IMG/VR virus record: IMGVR_UViG_3300023174_000008
Coordinates: 1 to 46,288 of that record
Strand: one strand, 5' to 3'
Length of the DNA: 46,288 nucleotides
Source of the DNA: a virus
Both the position numbers and the translations under genes were made by a program. Positions 38,707 through 46,137 of this stretch are shown here, one piece after another. Every line of letters starts with the position of its first letter. Within the stretch, counting starts at the first letter, position 1. The notes under the pieces were generated by a model. That model searched no databases. It had not been told where the DNA came from and saw only the letters and a program-made list of their open reading frames with translations.

Positions 38707-39143
38707 TGAATATGAAACTCAAGGTTAAGCGCCTTACCGAAACATCAAAAATCCCGACATACGCGCACGATTGTGATGCTTGCTTTGATATCTACAGTGA
38801 TGGCTTAAAATCAATCTTTGGCCATACCACAATTCACTCAACTGGCCTGAAGTTCGAGATTCCGAAAGGCTACGCACTGATGATTTACAGTCGTAGCGGG
38901 ATGGCATTCAAGAATGATGTTCGCCTTGCAAACTGCGTTGGTGTAGTGGATTCAGGGTTTGTTGGCGAAGTGATGATTAAGTTAACGCATGACAATGGAT
39001 GTGTCAGGCCAATGGACTACGTGCGCGGCGACCGCATCGCTCAGGCAATGCTTATTCCAGTTCCTGTTGTTGAGTTTGAGGAAGTGGATTATGTGGAAGA
39101 TACCGATCGCGGAGATGGTGGTTTTGGTAGTTCTGGAAAGTAA
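38706..39143 (+). CDS. dut: dUTPase
   Basis: Hydrolyses dUTP to dUMP, keeping uracil out of phage DNA. All motifs are visible: AHDCDACFDIYS (motif 1), YSRSGMAFKNDVRL (motif 2), GVVDSGFVGEVMIKL (motif 3), RGDRIAQAMLIPV (motif 4) and RGDGGFGSSGK (motif 5). ATG at 38706 is seven bases from GAGG. Ends the plus-strand cassette at a strong terminator. Confidence 0.95.
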   Translation: MNMKLKVKRLTETSKIPTYAHDCDACFDIYSDGLKSIFGHTTIHSTGLKFEIPKGYALMIYSRSGMAFKNDVRLANCVGVVDSGFVGEVMIKLTHDNGCVRPMDYVRGDRIAQAMLIPVPVVEFEEVDYVEDTDRGDGGFGSSGK

Positions 39144-39152
39144 AACAGCTTA

Positions 39153-39185
39153 AAGAAAAGCCCCCTTGATTGGGGGCTTGTTTTT
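39153..39185. terminator. Bidirectional terminator between dut and a late gene
   Basis: AAGCCCCC (39158-39165) pairs with GGGGGCTT (39172-39179) around TTGATT, with T-rich tracts on both strands. Confidence 0.9.
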
Positions 39186-39405
39186 ATGCCTGCACTTCGT
39201 AAAGCTGCTTCCAAGTTTCCTTGAAAATCGGCAGGCAGATGGATACCCGCTGCTCATGGTTATGAGCCTGACCGTAGCACTCTTGATACTTGCGCTTGAA
39301 CACTACCAGCCTCTCTTTGCCGTCCACCTCAGCAATTGCCATCTGGAATGCAACTGGGTCATCTTGCAGCATCACGGCTAGCTCATTGCGTACTTCAAAA
39401 TCCAT
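39184..39405 (-). CDS. Small hypothetical protein (73 aa)
   Basis: Alpha/beta sequence (MDFEVRNELAVMLQDDPVAF, then ICLPIFKETWKQLYEVQA). It has its own extended -10 promoter and a terminator. Not recognised. Confidence 0.72.
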   Translation of the reverse strand: MDFEVRNELAVMLQDDPVAFQMAIAEVDGKERLVVFKRKYQECYGQAHNHEQRVSICLPIFKETWKQLYEVQA

Positions 39406-39431
39406 ATTTCACCTCGTTTGTTTGATTGTTG

Positions 39432-39440
39432 ATTGTATCA
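39432..39440 (-). promoter_or_regulatory. Extended -10 promoter
   Basis: Minus-strand TGATACAAT, 27 bases before the ATG at 39405. Confidence 0.55.
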
Positions 39441-39447
39441 CTTATCG

Positions 39448-39972
39448 TTAGATTGGGTTCACAACTCGCTGAATCCTAACCGATATTGATGTTAGTGTTA
39501 TGGTCTGACCTGAGTTGTTTAGCAGTCCCACCTGTATTCCATCAACACTAAATGGATCTGTTGCGCCCTTAGTCCAGCTAATCAGTGATGTGTCTCTGTT
39601 GCTAATATCTGACCCATCTACTTTCACATCACCATCAGAGCCAACAACCGTAACACCGTCAGGTCGCCTTGTTTGCATCTGCCATTCTCGCGGAGTCCCA
39701 GCTCCGCCGCCAATTGTTCCAGTTATCCTGAATGAGAATATAACCTGACTGTATTTTTCAATTGCTGGAAACTTCAGCACTAGGCCATTTGCAATAATTC
39801 CAGCCGTGCCACCTGGCTGAACAACTGCACCTGGAAATCCCGCGAAGTTCACCCATGAGCCAGCAGGGACGGATAAGCTGCCTGTTGCGCTCAGTATGTC
39901 CTGAAGAAAGCAATCAGTTTGCGTCAGCCCGCCGCTTGGATTTGCTGACGGTATCGAAGGATAGCCACTCAT
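39448..39972 (-). CDS. Probable virion protein, beta-sandwich (174 aa)
   Basis: Glycine- and serine-rich beta sequence (SVPAGSWVNFAGFPGAVVQP, then TITLTSISVRIQRVVNPI) with no catalytic motif. It is coupled to 39972-40313 and lies in the late minus-strand series, so a head- or tail-surface protein is likely. Assignment by composition and place. Confidence 0.6.
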   Translation of the reverse strand: MSGYPSIPSANPSGGLTQTDCFLQDILSATGSLSVPAGSWVNFAGFPGAVVQPGGTAGIIANGLVLKFPAIEKYSQVIFSFRITGTIGGGAGTPREWQMQTRRPDGVTVVGSDGDVKVDGSDISNRDTSLISWTKGATDPFSVDGIQVGLLNNSGQTITLTSISVRIQRVVNPI

Positions 39973-40313
39973 TAGAACCTCTCGAAAGTTACGATTGCGT
40001 GTGATGCGCCAGTTACGCCAGAGTAGGTTACTTTTCCTTGCACAGCCATTGACGCACCACTAGGCTTAGCCCGTGATTCAAGGTAGGCATCAGCGGCATT
40101 GAAGCTGCCGTTGTCCATTGTGTAGAAGTTCACGCCATCAGGAGACAGCGTAACCTTCACGGTGCCAGCGGTTGGAGTTGCTTCTGTTGATAGTGTTGAG
40201 TCAGTAAAGAATCGAATTGTGACATAGCACCGCTCGTACTCTGCCGACATGTCTCGCGGTAACGTGTAGCTTCCGTTAGCCGTTGGGCTGACGATTTGAT
40301 ACCTGATTGCCAT
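39972..40313 (-). CDS. Probable virion protein, beta-rich (113 aa)
   Basis: Strand-rich small protein (YERCYVTIRFFTDSTLSTEA, then GKVTYSGVTGASHAIVTFER). Its stop overlaps the ATG of the next gene. A TATAAT (minus) lies 28 bases upstream at 40341-40346. Likely a structural partner of the 174-aa protein. Confidence 0.6.
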   Translation of the reverse strand: MAIRYQIVSPTANGSYTLPRDMSAEYERCYVTIRFFTDSTLSTEATPTAGTVKVTLSPDGVNFYTMDNGSFNAADAYLESRAKPSGASMAVQGKVTYSGVTGASHAIVTFERF

Positions 40314-40340
40314 AAAACCCCTTTTGGTTTTTGTTAGTGC

Positions 40341-40346
40341 ATTATA
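40341..40346 (-). promoter_or_regulatory. -10 box for the two virion genes
   Basis: Minus-strand TATAAT without the TG extension, 28 bases before the ATG at 40313. It follows the terminator at 40375. Confidence 0.45.
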
Positions 40347-40370
40347 TTATTAAGGTGATTTATGAATTAA

Positions 40371-40397
40371 AAACAACAAAGCCCCATCAGGGGCTTT
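40371..40397. terminator. Bidirectional terminator
   Basis: AAAGCCCC and GGGGCTTT pair around ATCA, with TTTTCTTT on the plus strand and TGTTGTTTTT on the minus strand. It overlaps the end of the gene at 40387. Confidence 0.88.
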
Positions 40398-40653
40398 TTT
40401 CTTTCTCTTCTTTTTGTAGGTCTCTGATGTTCTTGATGATGATTGTCCACGTTAGGATCATGCCGGATAGGCCGGAGAGAATGGCTATGTTCTCTGGCAA
40501 CCACTGCCATATGTTAGTGATTCCAGCACCAATCATCGACATACCCAAGGCTAGACTGGCCTTCATGCCGTCAATCTTTCGGTGAAACACCGCCACCAGA
40601 ATGGCAATCAGCGCCAGAATCGCCCCGACACTCCACTGAATCTTCTTCGTCAT
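40387..40653 (-). CDS. Small membrane protein, candidate holin (88 aa)
   Basis: Three hydrophobic segments (about 8-26, 34-50 and 55-77) and a charged C-terminal tail (IRDLQKEEKEKSP) give the plan of a class I holin. A holin is otherwise missing next to the SAR endolysin. It is coupled to the membrane gene upstream. Function is inferred from topology only. Confidence 0.55.
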   Translation of the reverse strand: MTKKIQWSVGAILALIAILVAVFHRKIDGMKASLALGMSMIGAGITNIWQWLPENIAILSGLSGMILTWTIIIKNIRDLQKEEKEKSP

Positions 40654-41120
40654 CCCTTAGCCTCGTCTTTTGCAGCCATCGCAGAGCCATGACCAAGAGC
40701 AGAATCATGGACGATACGCAGCTTAGAATCTTTACGATTTCCAGCACGCTTTTTATCCCGTGAGATTATATTTATGATTAGCGCAAGATATAGCGCAGAG
40801 CAGGCTACATTATAAACCAATGGAGGCTCATACAGATACCACATTACCAAGCCGCCAACCTGAACAGGAATGAACAGCGCGCAGATGATCTGGGCAATTC
40901 GAAGGTGGCGTGATACTGGTGATTGCAGGTGAATGATGAGCACGAACAGCGCATCAATCAGCGCCACAGAAAGGTAATACCCGTAAGCATCGAGCCATCC
41001 AGCGTAATCAATAGCCGACTGAGCGCAATAGGTGGCAGCCAGTCCGGCCACCACCCACCACCGAGTGGCTACAGCGGCGACTAGAGTCGCAACCATCAGC
41101 CAGTCGTTAGCGCTCATCAC
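40650..41120 (-). CDS. Polytopic membrane protein (156 aa)
   Basis: Four to five hydrophobic helices (for example YYLSVALIDALFVLIIHLQ and AQIICALFIPVQVGGLVMWY) and a basic, hydrophilic C-terminus (RDKKRAGNRKDSKLR). Start and stop overlap the neighbours. It may act with the 88-aa protein as holin/antiholin or in superinfection exclusion; I cannot decide. Confidence 0.6.
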   Translation of the reverse strand: MMSANDWLMVATLVAAVATRWWVVAGLAATYCAQSAIDYAGWLDAYGYYLSVALIDALFVLIIHLQSPVSRHLRIAQIICALFIPVQVGGLVMWYLYEPPLVYNVACSALYLALIINIISRDKKRAGNRKDSKLRIVHDSALGHGSAMAAKDEAKG

Positions 41121-41242
41121 GCTTTGCGCTCTTTGCCGTTACCACCGCCTCGCTGCATCTTTGATAGCTCATCCTCGCGCTTCTTGGCTGCCGCAATTGC
41201 TTCTTCTTGCATTTGACGCTGCTTACCGTTACCGCCACCCAT
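41117..41242 (-). CDS. Very small glycine- and charge-rich protein (41 aa)
   Basis: ATG at 41242 follows AGAGG. The peptide has two near-identical ends, MGGGNGKQRQ and QRGGGNGKERKA, around a helix of alternating E and K residues. The stop overlaps the next ATG. Function unknown. Confidence 0.68.
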   Translation of the reverse strand: MGGGNGKQRQMQEEAIAAAKKREDELSKMQRGGGNGKERKA

Positions 41243-41273
41243 AGTCACTACCTCTTTTTGTTGATGATGATGA

Positions 41274-41282
41274 ATTTTAACA
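41274..41282 (-). promoter_or_regulatory. Extended -10 promoter, divergent from the PP-loop gene
   Basis: Minus-strand TGTTAAAAT, 32 bases before the ATG at 41242. The plus-strand -35 box of the next cassette begins eight bases away. Confidence 0.6.
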
Positions 41283-41289
41283 CACATGG

Positions 41290-41320
41290 TTGACGTTGTG
41301 CGTGATTGGTGTAATAGTAT
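41290..41320 (+). promoter_or_regulatory. TGTAATAGTAT-family promoter for the PP-loop gene
   Basis: TTGACG (41290-41295), then TAGTAT at 41315-41320 (spacer 19; or TAATAG with spacer 16). Confidence 0.68.
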
Positions 41321-41348
41321 AAAAAACAATAAAGCGGAGTTCTTATTG

Positions 41349-42101
41349 ATGAAGAATATACTTTGTGTTGTTCCAGTTAGCGGCGGGAAGGATAGTCAAG
41401 CTTGTTTAAAGTTGGCGGTTGAAGAGTTCGGGAGCGAGAGTGTTCTCGGCCTCTTCTGTGACACGCAATTCGAGCATCCAAAAACATATTCGCACGTAAA
41501 AAATATGGCCGCCATGTACAGAGTAAAGATAACAACGATAACTGGCGGATCTGTCGCTGAAAAGGTTATGAAATATCGAAGGTTCCCTGGTGGCGGGGCT
41601 CGATTCTGCACTGACGAGCTCAAGATTCGTGAGACGCGATTATTCTTGGCTGATTTTGTTAAGGTAAATGGGCCGTTTCAGGTGTGGTACGGCATGCGAA
41701 CGGATGAGAGCTCTGAGCGCTCAAAGCGATATGCATACAAAGATCCTGATGAGCTATATGAGCCGCACGAGGTTCTAGCAAAGTATCCAAAATACTTAGG
41801 TAAAGCAGGTATACGATACAGGCTACCTATCGTTGACTGGACTACCAATGAGGTGCTAGAGCTGCTTGGATCTGAGTTGAATCCACTTTATTCTGAAGGT
41901 TTTGAACGAGTTGGCTGCTTTCCGTGCCTAGCCTCTGGAGACAAGTGGAAGATAAAAGCATTCACCCATGACGAGTTTGGCAAAAGCCAGCTAATCGCCA
42001 TTCGCCTCCTTGAGGAGAGGATTGGAAAGAGCGTGTTCACCAGTGGGATTGGTCAGGCGTTTGATGATGTTTCGCAAGGGTGTAGACTGTGCGAGATATA
42101 A
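41349..42101 (+). CDS. PP-loop ATPase of the PAPS reductase / DndC type
   Basis: ATG at 41349 has GGAG nine bases upstream. The 250-residue protein has the PP-loop SGGKDS (about 11-16), a LGLFCDTQFEHP strand, FPGGGARFCTDELKIR and, near the end, GCFPCLAS and GCRLC, two CxxC pairs that could hold an iron-sulphur cluster. The family activates substrates by adenylation and includes PAPS reductases, sulphur-inserting tRNA and DNA modification enzymes. The cysteines suggest thiolation over sulphate reduction. No dnd partners are near. Confidence 0.82.
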   Translation: MKNILCVVPVSGGKDSQACLKLAVEEFGSESVLGLFCDTQFEHPKTYSHVKNMAAMYRVKITTITGGSVAEKVMKYRRFPGGGARFCTDELKIRETRLFLADFVKVNGPFQVWYGMRTDESSERSKRYAYKDPDELYEPHEVLAKYPKYLGKAGIRYRLPIVDWTTNEVLELLGSELNPLYSEGFERVGCFPCLASGDKWKIKAFTHDEFGKSQLIAIRLLEERIGKSVFTSGIGQAFDDVSQGCRLCEI

Positions 42102-42103
42102 AC

Positions 42104-42128
42104 AAAGGCCGCTCATGCGGCCTTTTCT
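42104..42128. terminator. Terminator shared by two convergent genes
   Basis: AAAGGCCGC pairs with GCGGCCTTT around TCAT, then TCTTT. The stem covers the last codons of the Mu-F-like gene, whose stop is at 42113. Confidence 0.88.
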
Positions 42129-43081
42129 TTGATCCCCTGCGATTGCATCCACCTTTCCTCTTGCTTTGCCATCTTCTCGAGGATCTTCTTGGAAAAAGCC
42201 GAGCCATTTTCGTCAACAACTGTTGGCACCTGAGAACATCGGCAATTTATCGCGTTTCCGCTCTTGCTGTAGAACTCCACAACCTCTGCGCGAGTGTATA
42301 GCTTGCCGTGACGGTCAGCATGACTGCGGCGAGTGGTTGCCATAAGCGCAGACACCCAAAGCAGCTTCGTCACCAGCCCTAGCGATTCGCTGGAGCGTTG
42401 CGATTCATCCATCACAGCAGAGCGATAGGCTACACCAAGCTCGGTTCGTGAGATTGTTGCGGATCGGCTAGCTGCCTTGGCTTGGGTGCCTTCTGTGCCA
42501 ACCAGATATCCTTTTAGTTGTTGCGCTGCCCATCGTGGCGACTTGCCTTGCGCGATAGTGTCGCCAAGTATCCGGCGCGTAGTTGTTATCAGGTCATCGG
42601 TGAAGCCTTCCATGCTATTGAATGTGCGCGATGTAACCACGGCAATCCGGCGTTGATACTCTGGAGTAAACAACACATATTCTATGTTGCTGTATGCACT
42701 GGCGTAGACTGCTGATTGGACGGCTAGAGATGATTGGACGTATGCCGCACCCTGCTGGTATGCCTCGGCGGTGTAAGCCTGAAACCAGTTGTCGTACTGC
42801 TCTCCACGCTGCATCATAATCCGCTTGATTATCTCTGCAATGGTCTCGTCAATGCGGCGCAGCTGGAGATAGTCCAGCTCATATATGTAGACCTTCTCGG
42901 CATTCAGCAGGTAAGCGCGAAGTCCATTAACAGCAATCTCTCGCGGGCGTAGCTGGTCAACGACTCGCTCCTGAATCTCTGCGTTGATGGCTCGCAACCT
43001 GCGGCGGAAGTCTGCATAGGCTCGCTTCTCGCGGCCCTTCTGCTGGGTTGGGTCTAGAATGTTTGGACTGGGAAAGGCCAA
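42113..43081 (-). CDS. Head morphogenesis protein, SPP1 gp7 / Mu F-like
   Basis: Minor capsid protein that acts with the portal. The 322 residues end in the Mu-F signature: SRTELGVAYRSAVMDES, LLWVSALMATTRRSHADRHG and SGNAINCRCSQVP. The N-terminal 180 residues are helical. A TTG start (43081) eight bases from GAGG fits best; no ATG is available nearby. Follows the portal gene in the late order. Confidence 0.9.
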   Translation of the reverse strand: MAFPSPNILDPTQQKGREKRAYADFRRRLRAINAEIQERVVDQLRPREIAVNGLRAYLLNAEKVYIYELDYLQLRRIDETIAEIIKRIMMQRGEQYDNWFQAYTAEAYQQGAAYVQSSLAVQSAVYASAYSNIEYVLFTPEYQRRIAVVTSRTFNSMEGFTDDLITTTRRILGDTIAQGKSPRWAAQQLKGYLVGTEGTQAKAASRSATISRTELGVAYRSAVMDESQRSSESLGLVTKLLWVSALMATTRRSHADRHGKLYTRAEVVEFYSKSGNAINCRCSQVPTVVDENGSAFSKKILEKMAKQEERWMQSQGIKEKAA

Positions 43082-43108
43082 GGTGAAATCCTCTGTGCAA
43101 TTTTCTTC

Positions 43109-43117
43109 ATTTTAGCA
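43109..43117 (-). promoter_or_regulatory. Extended -10 promoter for the Mu-F-like gene
   Basis: Minus-strand TGCTAAAAT, 28 bases before the start. It abuts the plus-strand -35 box at 43118, so the two divergent promoters share DNA. Confidence 0.6.
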
Positions 43118-43148
43118 TTGACCGCCAGCCAGATAACTGTAATAGTAT
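43118..43148 (+). promoter_or_regulatory. TGTAATAGTAT-family promoter
   Basis: TTGACC (43118-43123), 19 bases, TAGTAT (43143-43148). Leader GGAATCAACCAAGGAGATAG resembles those of the other members. Confidence 0.7.
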
Positions 43149-43171
43149 TGGAATCAACCAAGGAGATAGAA

Positions 43172-43642
43172 ATGAGCAAAAAGATTGGAGTTATTATTTC
43201 TCATGGCTATGGGGCTGGATGGTCAACATGGGGAGACAGCAAGTCAGCTCTTGATCAGGAGCCAGCAAAGGCAATCGATGACGGAGTTGAGTTAAGTGTT
43301 ATATCGGCTATTACTGAGAAGAATTGGCCCTCTCAATACCAAGGAGGACTTGATCAGTGCGTAGTTGAATGGGTTGATGAAGGAACTGTTTTTAAGATTA
43401 GCGAATACGACGGAAGCGAATCAATAGAATTGAATTACGAAAGTGATTTGATGGTTGCATTTATGAACCGAGAACGATTCGAGGAGCTAGCAAAGCTCAA
43501 AGGTATGGACGTAACACGCGCAAATCGCCGGATTACATTCGTTAACCTTGAAGTGATTGAGATTGGGCAGTACATGAGTCGCACAACTGAGGCGGCTTGG
43601 TGGGGATGGCAAGAGGCAATGAAGGAGGTTGGTAATGATTGA
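43172..43642 (+). CDS. Hypothetical protein (156 aa)
   Basis: ATG at 43172 follows AAGGAG; the longer frame translates the promoter. The protein begins MSKKIGVIISHGYGAGWSTW and contains PAKAIDDGVELSVISAITEK. It is a family often seen in phage accessory regions without known role. First gene of a five-gene cassette. Confidence 0.75.
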   Translation: MSKKIGVIISHGYGAGWSTWGDSKSALDQEPAKAIDDGVELSVISAITEKNWPSQYQGGLDQCVVEWVDEGTVFKISEYDGSESIELNYESDLMVAFMNRERFEELAKLKGMDVTRANRRITFVNLEVIEIGQYMSRTTEAAWWGWQEAMKEVGND

Positions 43643-43895
43643 TTTGAATGAAATAGAGGTTGCAGCTAGGAAGCCTTGGTATTGCAGGAGTAAGCAGGAA
43701 GATAGCCTTCTGCGCCCAGAGATATTGGTTGAGCTAATCACCCGTCTGCGAGAAGCCGAGAAGGATGCAGCAAGGTATCGGTGGCTGCGTGATGTAGGTC
43801 AGCACAAGTACTATGTTGATGACATACTTGGATGCATATTGCACGGCGCTGATGGGTCGGTTGATTACCACATGAATAGGAATGATGATGAATAA
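43635..43895 (+). CDS. Hypothetical protein (86 aa) with ARYRWLRD motif
   Basis: ATG at 43635 is eight bases from GGAGG and overlaps the upstream stop. The helix REAEKDAARYRWLRDVGQHK is a motif shared by many small enterobacterial-phage proteins of unknown role. Confidence 0.75.
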   Translation: MIDLNEIEVAARKPWYCRSKQEDSLLRPEILVELITRLREAEKDAARYRWLRDVGQHKYYVDDILGCILHGADGSVDYHMNRNDDE

Positions 43896-44028
43896 GATTT
43901 TCCCAAACACACGTCAGCGCCGGAAGGATGCCAACGACATCGAGGCGATCAAGCGCCGTCAGGATGCTCGGAGATTCATCGAGAAGCAGCGAGAGCTTGA
44001 GGATTTGATTAAGGAACTATCGCTTTGA
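43888..44028 (+). CDS. Small basic helical protein (46 aa)
   Basis: ATG at 43888 (two more in-frame ATGs just upstream) overlaps the previous stop. MNKIFPNTRQRRKDANDIEA continues as one charged helix. Unknown role. Confidence 0.68.
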   Translation: MNKIFPNTRQRRKDANDIEAIKRRQDARRFIEKQRELEDLIKELSL

Positions 44029-44105
44029 AACCAACAATCGAAGGTCTGCTGATTCTGGCGTTAAGCGTGGCATGTGTGATTTTGGCAATGGGGGTGGAGT
44101 GGTGA
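44025..44105 (+). CDS. Membrane micro-peptide (26 aa), TTG start
   Basis: TTG at 44025 overlaps the preceding stop and has AAGGA at good distance. MKPTIEGLLILALSVACVIL continues AMGVEW, one membrane helix. Coupling on both ends supports translation. Confidence 0.5.
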   Translation: MKPTIEGLLILALSVACVILAMGVEW

Positions 44106-44110
44106 GTGGA

Positions 44111-44338
44111 ATGAAGATTAACGAAGGATATCTAGCGTTACTTGAAAAACACATCGATGACGTGATTTACGACAAAAGAGAGAATACGCTTGGCGATTGG
44201 ATTGCTGATTATGGCGCAGTTGTCAGTGATGACATGAGGATTAGCTTTGGCAGCCACCTAGCGCTGCAAATGATGCTTGAGCGAAGGGATAAGGAGGTGA
44301 TTAGAGCTGTATTGCAGCGGCTAATCATCAAAGAGTAA
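44111..44338 (+). CDS. Small hypothetical protein (75 aa)
   Basis: ATG at 44111; a GTG at 44102 overlapping the upstream stop would add three residues. Helical protein (INEGYLALLEKHIDDVIYDK, then ALQMMLERRDKEVIRAVLQR). Last gene of the cassette. Unknown. Confidence 0.72.
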   Translation: MKINEGYLALLEKHIDDVIYDKRENTLGDWIADYGAVVSDDMRISFGSHLALQMMLERRDKEVIRAVLQRLIIKE

Positions 44339-44341
44339 AAC

Positions 44342-44366
44342 AAAGCCCCATCGCGGGGCTTTTATT
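44342..44366. terminator. Terminator between the cassette and the portal gene
   Basis: AAAGCCCC pairs with GGGGCTTT around ATCGC, followed by TTATTATT. The portal stop lies at its edge. Confidence 0.88.
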
Positions 44367-45759
44367 ATTGCTTCTCGATGCCATCTTCTGGTTGTGGATC
44401 AGGAGGTGGCAATTCCTCGAAGCCATCTTCTGGCTCAGGCTTCATTCCTGATTCGGTGCGAATCTCTTGCGGTGTGTAGTACCGCTCACCCAATCCAAGG
44501 CCCATCTGGTTAATCTCTGCCATCTTCTTGGCGTTGTCGAGCTTGTCTCCTATTGATGGGTCGAGAAGGTCATCCCACACAGGTGACACCTCAACGCCTT
44601 TGAAGCAACCAATCTCAGACAAGTGAGCAAAGAAGTCCTCAACGTCGTTGTTGAGCACGTTAACGCGGCGAGAGGTAGCAAGCTGAGCCATCACATTGCC
44701 GTTCTCTGAGCTGCTACGCTCACCAGTCATGTGGCCAGTTAGCTCCGTGGCTGGAAATCCACCAAGCGATGCACACCCCTCCTGTACGCAGCAATCAAAG
44801 AACTCTTTTGGGTTGGGCATGGATACAGTCAGGGCGTTTACGTCTACATCCTGAGTTACCATGAAACTATCGAACTGGCTATTAAGGTCGCGCCCTACCG
44901 CTTGAAATGCGTCGCTAATTTCTTGGACTTTAACCCCCATCATGCGGGCAATTTCATCCATGCGGGCTTCTTTCGAGAAGTTGGCCTGTAACTGGCGAGC
45001 GGCATTCTTGAAGAATCCCTCAGCCCCAGATTGGTTAATCTTCTCGATAGCGGTAAATGCGTTGAATCCACGAGCTAGTAGGTTGTTGCCGAACTCACTC
45101 GTTGAGCCATCAGTGAACACGTCACCAAAGTACACAACCCGAGTCCAGTGGATGTTGACCTCTTGCGCTGGCTTGCTGTTGGGCGTGTTGTCGTAGCTAA
45201 CAATCTCCTGATAGGCCCATGACTTTGGCTCGCCGTAGCGCATTGATGTGCGATCCATTTCGGTATCAGTTACGCGCAACTGGCATTCCCACACTGGCAT
45301 GTAGCCGACAATCTGGTCTGGCCTCACATTGGTTGCTGGCTGACTCCAATCCTTGCCATCTGCAATCTTGATGATGAGCGCGGCATAGTTCCCAACCATG
45401 CGCTTTGTGTCCATTGCTCGAAATGCCCGCCATAACTTTGTTCGCTTGCAGAACTTTAGCAACTCTTGTTCTAGTGGCGTGTCGACCTTGTTTTTTGCTG
45501 ATGGCTCGCCTTCTACTAGCTTTGGGTATGACTCCCAAGTCTTTCCAGCCAGTTTGTCAATGGCACCACCAGCAACCCCATTCCTGTCGTACATGTTCTT
45601 CTTGTGTTCGAATGTCAGCTCAGTCGGAAGGCCGAACACTCGATACAGCGATCCGTGCTTACTGTCAGATCCCATAACCTGACTTACCCGCGCCATCCTA
45701 ATTCGCTCCAGTGCGCTCTGGCACTGGTTAACTAGCATCTCTGCTCTGGATTGTTCCAT
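44365..45759 (-). CDS. Portal protein (DUF1073-like)
   Basis: Dodecameric ring through which DNA enters and leaves the head. The 464-residue protein shows the DUF1073-type portal features: YDRNGVAGGAIDKLAGKTWE, KRTKLWRAFRAMDTKRMVGN, ALTVSMPNPKEFFDCCVQEG and the PATELTGHMTGERSSSENGN segment. A proline- and acid-rich tail ends it. It follows terL across the circle junction in the late order. Confidence 0.88.
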   Translation of the reverse strand: MEQSRAEMLVNQCQSALERIRMARVSQVMGSDSKHGSLYRVFGLPTELTFEHKKNMYDRNGVAGGAIDKLAGKTWESYPKLVEGEPSAKNKVDTPLEQELLKFCKRTKLWRAFRAMDTKRMVGNYAALIIKIADGKDWSQPATNVRPDQIVGYMPVWECQLRVTDTEMDRTSMRYGEPKSWAYQEIVSYDNTPNSKPAQEVNIHWTRVVYFGDVFTDGSTSEFGNNLLARGFNAFTAIEKINQSGAEGFFKNAARQLQANFSKEARMDEIARMMGVKVQEISDAFQAVGRDLNSQFDSFMVTQDVDVNALTVSMPNPKEFFDCCVQEGCASLGGFPATELTGHMTGERSSSENGNVMAQLATSRRVNVLNNDVEDFFAHLSEIGCFKGVEVSPVWDDLLDPSIGDKLDNAKKMAEINQMGLGLGERYYTPQEIRTESGMKPEPEDGFEELPPPDPQPEDGIEKQ

Positions 45760-45785
45760 CTGTCACCCCACTGATTGATGCATGA

Positions 45786-45794
45786 ATTTTACCA
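45786..45794 (-). promoter_or_regulatory. Extended -10 promoter for the portal gene
   Basis: Minus-strand TGGTAAAAT, 27 bases before the ATG at 45759, ten bases from the divergent plus-strand element at 45804. Confidence 0.65.
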
Positions 45795-45803
45795 TATGGG
45801 GGT

Positions 45804-45814
45804 TGTAATAGTTT
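45804..45814 (+). promoter_or_regulatory. Degenerate TGTAATAGTAT element (TGTAATAGTTT)
   Basis: One mismatch to the family. No good -35 is seen, but the position before AAGGAG and the ATG at 45859 agrees with the other members. Likely start of the small-gene cassette that crosses the junction. Confidence 0.55.
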
Positions 45815-45858
45815 TAATGTGGTGCGATGATTAGGCATGAACAACGAAGGAGACGGTG

Positions 45859-46137
45859 ATGAACAATAACGGAAATCTGCCAGCAATGCCTTGCGAAGTG
45901 GTTGAGCAATATCACATCGACCAAAGACAAGTGCCATGTGGTGCGCCAACACTGCGAGAGCGCAAGGTTATGAGTAGTGGAATGACAAAGCGCGAGATTA
46001 TGGCTATGCACATGATGCAAGGCATTCTATCCGGACAAGACACCAACGAGATGATTGTAGGCGATGATGAGTGCTTTGCTGAGTTTGCAGTGCAATGTGC
46101 CGACGCACTTCTCGCAGAGCTGGAGCGCACCAAATGA
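45859..46137 (+). CDS. Conserved small phage protein (92 aa)
   Basis: ATG at 45859 is five bases from AAGGAG. The pattern MTKREIMAMHMMQGILSGQD, then AEFAVQCADALLAELERTK, is a widespread phage family (short helix with MTKRE and a C-terminal ADALLAEL) of unknown function. Its stop overlaps the ATG of the junction-spanning gene. Confidence 0.8.
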   Translation: MNNNGNLPAMPCEVVEQYHIDQRQVPCGAPTLRERKVMSSGMTKREIMAMHMMQGILSGQDTNEMIVGDDECFAEFAVQCADALLAELERTK

